Positions 1 through 4,119 of a DNA stretch of 8,257 nucleotides are shown here, piece by piece; the stretch's first letter is position 1; each line of letters begins with the position of its first letter. A model generated the notes under the pieces. It made no database searches. It was not told the DNA's origin and was given only the letters and a program-made list of their open reading frames with translations. The stretch is from Spirochaetia bacterium (lineage in GTDB: Bacteria > Spirochaetota > UBA4802 > UBA5550), in contig JAITPE010000036.1 of assembly GCA_031289575.1 (NCBI GenBank), positions 1 through 8,257 of the forward strand. The letters are read 5' to 3'. Position numbers and translations under genes: made by a program.

Positions 1-1
1 G

Positions 2-922
2 CCGGCATATAAAATGAAACAGGTGCCCGGCGGTACAGTAAAAAGCGGAATGGATTGGGGTTTAGCGGATGACTATCCGCTGCCGGTATCTATACCCGCC
101 TTTAAGATTGGCGAGACTGAAGTTACTTACGAGCTGTGGTATGCGGTAAGAGAATGGGCGACTTCGGAAGAGCGCGGAGCAAAGTATGTCTTTAGTAATC
201 CCGGTCGTGAAGGCGGTAATGGAACCGACGGGGCAGCTCCAACAGCAGAGAAAAAGACACACCCTGTAACCAATGTAAACTGGCGCGACAGTGTAGTATG
301 GTGTAACGCTTACAGCGAGGCAACAGGGAAAACGCCTGTATATTATGAGGATGCCGCTTATACTGTTGTACTGAGAAAGAGCGAGACGAGCGGTGAGGCT
401 TCCGCCGGCAAAGGGAAAGCAGAGAAGGCTTACATCAAGGAAGAGGCGAATGGTTTTCGTCTGCCGACAGAAGTTCAGTGGGAGTATGCGGCGCGAGGCG
501 GTGTTCCGGGTACCGGAACACCGTGGACATATACTTATGCCGGAAGCAATACCATTGATGATGTCGCATGGTACGACGGTAACGCTATGCATCCTGAAAA
601 GAAGAAAGAGAAAGAGAAAACTGCTGAAGCAGCCGAGGGGAAGAAAGCCGCAGGAAAGAAAGAACGCGCCGACGCCGGTGCCGGAATTCATCCTGTGAAG
701 AAGAAAGCTGCCAACAGTCTTGGTTTATACGATATGAGCGGTAATATCTGGGAGTGGTGTTGGGACAAGTCCTCTTCGGACGCTAAGGGCAAGGGGCTTA
801 ACCGCATTGAACGCGGCGGCGGCTGTGGCAACAGCGATCATTGCTCAGCACTTACTCACCGGTTCGACTTCAGCCCTGTCAACAAGTACAACGACTTAGG
901 GGTTCGTGTTGTCTGTCTCTGA
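2..922 (+). CDS. SUMF1/formylglycine-generating-enzyme-like domain protein (5' end outside window)
   Basis: This is a SUMF1/FGE-sulfatase fold protein, recognised from blocks in family order (numbered from the Met at 14): VPGGTV at 4-9, ETEVTYELW at 34-42, HPVTNVNW at 83-90, GFRLPTEVQWEYAARGG at 147-163, LGLYDMSGNIWEW at 236-248, RGGG at 267-270 and GVRVV at 296-300. The frame is open back to base 2, the Met at 14 has no Shine-Dalgarno ahead of it, and the domain begins at once, so the true start with any signal peptide is probably upstream. True formylglycine-generating enzymes use two cysteines five residues apart in the RGGS block. Here C271 and C277 are six apart and the first sits directly after RGGG, so oxidase activity is doubtful; many bacterial members are non-catalytic ligand-binding or structural proteins. 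A Lys/Glu/Ala-rich stretch at 195-222 interrupts the domain. No terminator is visible before the tRNA genes. The family call is firm; the role is unknown. Confidence 0.85.
   Translation, partial: PAYKMKQVPGGTVKSGMDWGLADDYPLPVSIPAFKIGETEVTYELWYAVREWATSEERGAKYVFSNPGREGGNGTDGAAPTAEKKTHPVTNVNWRDSVVWCNAYSEATGKTPVYYEDAAYTVVLRKSETSGEASAGKGKAEKAYIKEEANGFRLPTEVQWEYAARGGVPGTGTPWTYTYAGSNTIDDVAWYDGNAMHPEKKKEKEKTAEAAEGKKAAGKKERADAGAGIHPVKKKAANSLGLYDMSGNIWEWCWDKSSSDAKGKGLNRIERGGGCGNSDHCSALTHRFDFSPVNKYNDLGVRVVCL
499..523. repeat. 11-bp perfect inverted repeat, 3-nt spacer, inside the SUMF1-like gene
   Basis: CGGTGTTCCGG at 499-509 is repeated in exact reverse complement at 513-523 around the spacer GTA. 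It encodes the Gly/Pro/Thr-rich stretch just after the EYAARGG block. It is GC-rich, and no T-run follows on either strand, so it is not an intrinsic terminator. Function is unknown. Confidence 0.8.
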
Positions 923-959
923 GTTATTCGCATCCGGTTTTATGTCCCAAAATTTTTAT

Positions 960-988
960 TTGACAACAAACGGTCTAATATTACCTTT
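960..988 (+). promoter_or_regulatory. candidate promoter for the tRNA-Ser block
   Basis: A perfect -35 hexamer TTGACA lies at 960-965, 30 nt ahead of the first tRNA. The best partner at normal spacing is the weak TACCTT at 982-987 (16-nt spacer), which would start transcription close to the tRNA 5' end. The better -10 match TAATAT at 976-981 is only 10 nt from TTGACA and would need the poor -35 at 953-958. The region is a likely promoter, but the exact -10 is unresolved. Confidence 0.5.
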
Positions 989-994
989 GCTTTC

Positions 995-1079
995 GGAGAG
1001 TTGTCCGAGTGGTTTAAGGAGGCGGTCTTGAAAACCGTTGAGGTGAAAGCCTCCGGGGGTTCGAATCCCTCACTCTCCG
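995..1079 (+). tRNA. tRNA-Ser(UGA)
   Basis: The 85-nt sequence folds as a class II tRNA. The acceptor GGAGAGT (995-1001) pairs with ACTCTCC (1072-1078) and G1079 is the discriminator base. The anticodon stem GCGGT/ACCGT encloses loop CTTGAAA with anticodon TGA at 1029-1031, which reads UCA. The long variable arm GAGGT-GAAA-GCCTC is the serine hallmark, and the T loop is TTCGAAT. The genome does not encode CCA (CAC follows), so a CCA-adding enzyme is needed. The next tRNA starts 12 nt downstream, presumably on the same transcript. Confidence 0.97.
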
Positions 1080-1091
1080 CACAACCATATT

Positions 1092-1178
1092 GGAGAGGTG
1101 GGTGAGAGGCTTAAACCAGCAGTTTGCTAAACTGTCGTGCGGGTGACTGTACCGGGGGTTCGAATCCCCCCCTCTCCG
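1092..1178 (+). tRNA. tRNA-Ser(GCU)
   Basis: This is an 87-nt class II tRNA. The acceptor GGAGAGG (1092-1098) pairs with CCTCTCC (1171-1177), with discriminator G1178. The anticodon stem GCAGT/ACTGT encloses loop TTGCTAA, anticodon GCT at 1126-1128, which reads AGC/AGU. The variable arm GTGCGG-GTGA-CTGTAC pairs with two G-U wobbles. The T arm is GGGGG-TTCGAAT-CCCCC. No CCA is encoded. A start codon follows only 5 nt after the discriminator base, so tRNA 3' processing would also define the 5' end of the downstream mRNA. Confidence 0.97.
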
Positions 1179-1183
1179 AAGAG

Positions 1184-1525
1184 ATGAACAGAATAAAAAA
1201 TATAATAACAAGCAGGTGCGTTTATTTTCCGTTTATAGGCTGGTTTATTACACTTATAATAAACCATGATGATGAATTGCTGCTGCATCACATAAAGCAG
1301 TCTTTTGCCATTGCGCTTGTCTTTACCGCCGGGCTCATTGTGTTGGGATTTATGCTGACTTTGACTCAGCGAGACGGATTCCTGCGGATTGTTTTGACGA
1401 TTATTATTTATCTTGTTTATCTGTTGTATTTCGCGCTGTCTGCTGTCGGGACACGGGCGCTCTTTCATTCTGAAAGGCTTGTGTTTCCGCTTATAGGCGG
1501 CCGCGCCGAAAAGCTTAATATTTAA
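1184..1525 (+). CDS. small three-helix membrane protein, DUF4870/Tic20-like, embedded in the tRNA operon
   Basis: The 113-residue protein has hydrophobic segments at about 12-26, 41-60 and 68-88. Its layout recalls the DUF4870 family: FPFIGW near the first segment, a charged loop with HHIKQSF before the second (compare the family's H-A-KQ motif), and VFPLIG near the C-terminus. The function of that family is not established. The start at 1184 is the first ATG clear of tRNA-Ser(GCU), since an in-frame codon further upstream would lie inside the tRNA. There is no proper Shine-Dalgarno: only GAAGAG directly abuts the ATG. The stop codon ends 1 nt before tRNA-Arg. The gene is therefore packed between two tRNA genes and probably expressed from their transcript. 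It is a real gene by hydropathy and family-like motifs; the family assignment is moderate. Confidence 0.72.
   Translation: MNRIKNIITSRCVYFPFIGWFITLIINHDDELLLHHIKQSFAIALVFTAGLIVLGFMLTLTQRDGFLRIVLTIIIYLVYLLYFALSAVGTRALFHSERLVFPLIGGRAEKLNI
1241..1266. repeat. 10-bp perfect inverted repeat, 6-nt spacer, in the small membrane protein gene
   Basis: TGGTTTATTA (1241-1250) and TAATAAACCA (1257-1266) are exact reverse complements around CACTTA. The repeat lies about 60 nt after the start codon, in the codons of the end of the first membrane segment. In mRNA it could form a hairpin near the start of translation. It is AT-rich and has no T-run behind it. Confidence 0.75.
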
Positions 1526-1526
1526 T

Positions 1527-1600
1527 GTGTCTGTAGCTCAGCTGGATAGAGTATTTGGCTACGAACCAAAGGGCCGGGGGTTCGAATCCCTCCAGACACG
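1527..1600 (+). tRNA. tRNA-Arg(ACG)
   Basis: This is a 74-nt class I tRNA. The acceptor GTGTCTG (1527-1533) pairs with CAGACAC (1593-1599), with discriminator G1600. The D arm includes GCTCAGCTGGATAGAGT. The anticodon stem TTTGG/CCAAA encloses CTACGAA, anticodon ACG at 1561-1563; A34 would be edited to inosine to read CGU/CGC/CGA. The T arm is GGGGG-TTCGAAT-CCCTC. No CCA is encoded. It begins 1 nt after the stop codon of the preceding protein gene, so RNase P cleavage would trim that mRNA to its stop codon. Confidence 0.97.
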
Positions 1601-1623
1601 GAGCGCCTCATTTTTCCGAACTT

Positions 1624-1654
1624 CTTGAATATCCGCTACATCGCGGTATTCAAG
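1624..1654 (+). other. strong stem-loop in the tRNA-Arg trailer
   Basis: CTTGAATA-T-CCGC pairs with GCGG-TATTCAAG around loop TACATC: 12 bp with one bulged T. It sits in the non-coding stretch 1601-1711 and has no T-run on either side. It may mark the 3' trailer of the tRNA transcript, or an mRNA 3' end for the converging TPR gene. TCCGC at 1632-1636 could instead pair with GCGGA at 1667-1671, giving a competing fold. Nothing else recognisable lies in this gap. Confidence 0.6.
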
Positions 1655-1711
1655 GACATCGTAGATGCGGACTAATTGTTTACTATTTATTCTACCGGAT
1701 ACAAGAGAAGC

Positions 1712-2407
1712 TCACGGCCTCTTTACCCAAAAGAGGCGTTTTCTGGCGCTCTCGGCGAAAATAGAATTAGGGTAATCGGTAATGACAATATTGTAGTATT
1801 TGCCTGCCTGAGAAAAGTCACCTTTCAGATTGTATGTTCTCGCAAGGCTGTAAAAGATGTTATCGGCGCAAACGCCGCCGGCATATTCCTTCTCAAGTTT
1901 TTTGTAAATATCAAGCGCTTTATCAAGGCTGCCCTCTTCTTCCGCGGCGCTGCCGGCTTTGAGCAGAGCGATAGACGCGTATATATCAGAGGATGTATCG
2001 CCGGCAAATTCGGCAAAAATTTTATAGGCCTCGTCAAACCTGCCCTGATCAAAGCAAAGGTTGCCAAGCGACCAGAGCGCGTTCTCGTAAACATGGCCGA
2101 AGAGCGCGTCGCTCTTGAGTTCGGTGAGTTTTTCAATAATTCCGGCTATTTTGGCGCTGTCGTCCGGAGCCGTATTGCCGTACTCATCCATTATGGCCTC
2201 GTAGCGGACGAGAAGTTTATTGCCTCGTTTATCAAAAAAAATAAAAACAGCGACGGCGATAACAATAGCTGCCGGAATTCCTATTATAAGATATTTGACA
2301 AGAGTCTTTCTTTTTTGAAAGAAATCCTTGATCCTCATCAAAACACGTTCAACTGGATTCCTTGATATATTTATTGCGTTCTTGCTCCGCACATTAATGC
2401 GATCCAT
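1712..2407 (-). CDS. membrane-anchored tetratricopeptide-repeat protein
   Basis: The 231-residue protein has a basic N-terminus (1-36), a single membrane helix at about 37-58 (IIGIPAAIVIAVAVFIFF at its core), and a C-terminal region made of TPR-like helical pairs at about 104-137, 141-176 and 179-214. Signature positions include GNLCFDQGRFDEAYKIF and YSLARTYNLKGDFSQAGKYY. The topology suggests an N-in anchor with the repeats outside the inner membrane, like YfgM/YbgF-type scaffolds, but no specific partner can be named. The start is clear: ATG at 2405-2407 with AAGGAG 5 nt upstream, and that Shine-Dalgarno overlaps the rpsA stop codon, so translation is probably coupled to rpsA. The 3' end overlaps an antisense terminator. 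It is likely the last gene of the operon; no minus-strand intrinsic terminator is evident beyond it. Confidence 0.85.
   Translation of the reverse strand: MDRINVRSKNAINISRNPVERVLMRIKDFFQKRKTLVKYLIIGIPAAIVIAVAVFIFFDKRGNKLLVRYEAIMDEYGNTAPDDSAKIAGIIEKLTELKSDALFGHVYENALWSLGNLCFDQGRFDEAYKIFAEFAGDTSSDIYASIALLKAGSAAEEEGSLDKALDIYKKLEKEYAGGVCADNIFYSLARTYNLKGDFSQAGKYYNIVITDYPNSIFAESARKRLFWVKRP
1717..1743 (+). terminator. intrinsic terminator of the tRNA operon, inside the 3' end of the opposing TPR gene
   Basis: GCCTCTTT (1717-1724) and AAAGAGGC (1730-1737) form a perfect 8-bp stem with a 5-nt loop, followed on the plus strand by G and TTTT. On the minus strand no T-run follows, so it acts as a terminator only for plus-strand transcription. 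The same bases encode the last ten residues of the minus-strand TPR protein, so the tRNA transcript probably ends in antisense to that gene. Confidence 0.7.
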
Positions 2408-2416
2408 TTTGTCTCC

Positions 2417-4069
2417 TTAATTGTTCAGCTTAAGATTAATCAAATCTCCAAGGGTCACTGTATTTGAACTGGTTTCTCTTAAAATTTTATTCACCTCTTC
2501 CTGCTCCGAAACATATTCGAACTGTTTGACGCTCAAAGAAATGCGTTTCTTCTTAGGATCAACGCTAAGCACCACAGCCTCAATTTCATCGCCCGCTTTA
2601 AAGGCCGCGTCAAGAGATTCAATCCTGTGCTTGGATATTTCGGATATGTGAACCAAACCCTCTATGTTTTCTTCCAATTTTACAAAAATTCCGAACTGCA
2701 TTATTCCCGAAACAGTTCCCTCTACGCGCATTTTAGGCTTATACTTCTCGCTTATGAGCTCCCATGTGGATTTTTTGAGCTGCTTTATTCCGCATGATAC
2801 CTTCATGTCATCTTTTTTGATCGCGAGAATCTTAAATTCGACCTCGTCGCCGGAGGCGTAGTTCTTGAGAAGGTCATCCTTGTTGTCATCCCAGCTTATA
2901 TCGGAAACATGAACGAGGCCTTCAATTCCGTCTGTGAGTTCAACAAAGATTCCGAATTTTACTACTTTTTTGATCTTGCTTTTATGAACCGAGCCTAACG
3001 GAAATTTTTCGCCGATTGTTTCCCATGGATTATCGGCAGCCTGCCTGTAGCTGAGTATCAGCTTTCTTTCTTCTTTGTTAACGCCTATGACTTTTACCTT
3101 AACGGTCTCACCCTTCTGGAATGTGTTTTTCACAAAGGGCCCGGTCTGTGTCCATGAGAATTCGCTATTGGGCAAAAATCCGTCGATCTCATCGTTTATT
3201 TCAATGAATGTACCGGTGTTCACTACAGTCACCACAACGCCTTCAATGATAGAATCAACAGATATGTGTTCATCTATCTTTTCCCAGGGATCCGCGGCAA
3301 GCTGTTTAAGGCCGAGTGAAGCCTTTTTGTCGGCCTCGTTTATGGAAAGAATGAGGAAAGGCCTTTTTTCATTGAGTTTGAGTATTTTTCTCTGCTTGAA
3401 TACATTCTTCCACGACATATCATTTCTGTGAAGAAGAGCGTCAATGCCGTCTATGCGGACGAACGCCCCAAACTCGACAAACTTTATAATCTCTCCGTCA
3501 ACCGTGTCGCCGGCCTTGCGGGTTGAGATAAAATCATTCCATTTTTCTTTATATGTATCATCGATAAAATCCTTTCGGGAAACAACAACGGAGCGTTTTT
3601 TTCTATCGATGCTTTTGACTTTAAAGCTATATTCCTCACCGCTGTGAGACTCGCTTTTTAAATCGGCGCTCAGGGAAAATGGAAGGAAAGCGCGCTGTCC
3701 GCCGCAATTTACTTCCTTGCCCTTATTCGTGGCGGAAACAAGCATTCCGGGAATAACAGCTCCGGGCGTTCCATAGTTCTTGAGAAAATTTTGCCAGGTC
3801 TCTTCATGCTGCGCCGCCTTGACAGAGAAAGTTTTTCCATGACGCATAACTCTTACGTTCTGCCCTACCTTGGGCACAGAGTCAAATTCTTCAAGAGGAA
3901 TCTCATAGTCAGATTTTGTACCAATATTGACATATACGGAACTGCTGTCAACAGTCACGACCTCTCCGTCATAAATACCTCCGGGCTTGATTTCACCAAA
4001 AGCCGAATCGGCGACAACGCGCTCCATGTCAATAGATTCGTTTAAATCTTCGCTTATATTATACTCCAT
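2417..4069 (-). CDS. rpsA: 30S ribosomal protein S1
   Basis: The 550-residue protein has six S1 (OB-fold) RNA-binding repeats at about 29-86, 103-166, 185-255, 271-342, 357-429 and 444-515. The later copies carry the typical FGIFVEL-DGIEGLVH(V/I)S-(D/E)IS pattern, and the first two are divergent, as in Escherichia coli S1, where they dock to the ribosome. The length matches family norms. S1 brings mRNA to the 30S subunit and helps unfold structured leaders. I chose ATG at 4067-4069 because AAGGTG lies 6 nt upstream. The in-frame TTG at 4082-4084 gives five more residues but has no Shine-Dalgarno. The gene starts 25 nt after the cmk stop, across an intercistronic stem-loop. A cmk-rpsA neighbourhood is common in bacteria. 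Confidence 0.96.
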   Translation of the reverse strand: MEYNISEDLNESIDMERVVADSAFGEIKPGGIYDGEVVTVDSSSVYVNIGTKSDYEIPLEEFDSVPKVGQNVRVMRHGKTFSVKAAQHEETWQNFLKNYGTPGAVIPGMLVSATNKGKEVNCGGQRAFLPFSLSADLKSESHSGEEYSFKVKSIDRKKRSVVVSRKDFIDDTYKEKWNDFISTRKAGDTVDGEIIKFVEFGAFVRIDGIDALLHRNDMSWKNVFKQRKILKLNEKRPFLILSINEADKKASLGLKQLAADPWEKIDEHISVDSIIEGVVVTVVNTGTFIEINDEIDGFLPNSEFSWTQTGPFVKNTFQKGETVKVKVIGVNKEERKLILSYRQAADNPWETIGEKFPLGSVHKSKIKKVVKFGIFVELTDGIEGLVHVSDISWDDNKDDLLKNYASGDEVEFKILAIKKDDMKVSCGIKQLKKSTWELISEKYKPKMRVEGTVSGIMQFGIFVKLEENIEGLVHISEISKHRIESLDAAFKAGDEIEAVVLSVDPKKKRISLSVKQFEYVSEQEEVNKILRETSSNTVTLGDLINLKLNN

Positions 4070-4086
4070 TCCCTTCACCTTCAAAG

Positions 4087-4119
4087 AGAAATCATCAAGA
4101 AGCCCTATCGATGATTTCT
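4087..4119 (-). promoter_or_regulatory. intercistronic stem-loop at the cmk/rpsA junction
   Basis: AGAAATCATC (4087-4096) and GATGATTTCT (4110-4119) are a perfect 10-bp inverted repeat with a 13-nt spacer. It covers the last codons and stop of the cmk part (4095-4097) and ends 6 nt before the rpsA Shine-Dalgarno AAGGTG at 4076-4081 on the mRNA. No T-run follows. It could act in mRNA processing, in differential stability, or as a structured leader for rpsA control. The function is inferred from position only. Confidence 0.55.

Noticed and set aside
62..691. Long open frame antisense to the SUMF1-like gene
   Set aside because: It has no family resemblance and lies fully opposite a well-supported domain protein; it is a shadow frame.
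1124..1183. Upstream start for the small membrane protein within tRNA-Ser(GCU)
   Set aside because: It would translate tRNA sequence; the hydrophobic, family-like sequence begins after the ATG at 1184.
1601..1615. Terminator directly behind tRNA-Arg (GAG-CGC-CTC followed by five T)
   Set aside because: The stem has only 3 bp; the hairpin at 1717-1743 is much stronger.
1676..2365. Long plus-strand open frame opposite the TPR gene
   Set aside because: The minus strand has a membrane helix, TPR pattern and strong ribosome-binding site; the plus frame shows no recognisable protein features.
4070..4084. TTG at 4082-4084 as the rpsA start
   Set aside because: It has no Shine-Dalgarno, whereas the ATG at 4067-4069 has AAGGTG at good spacing.
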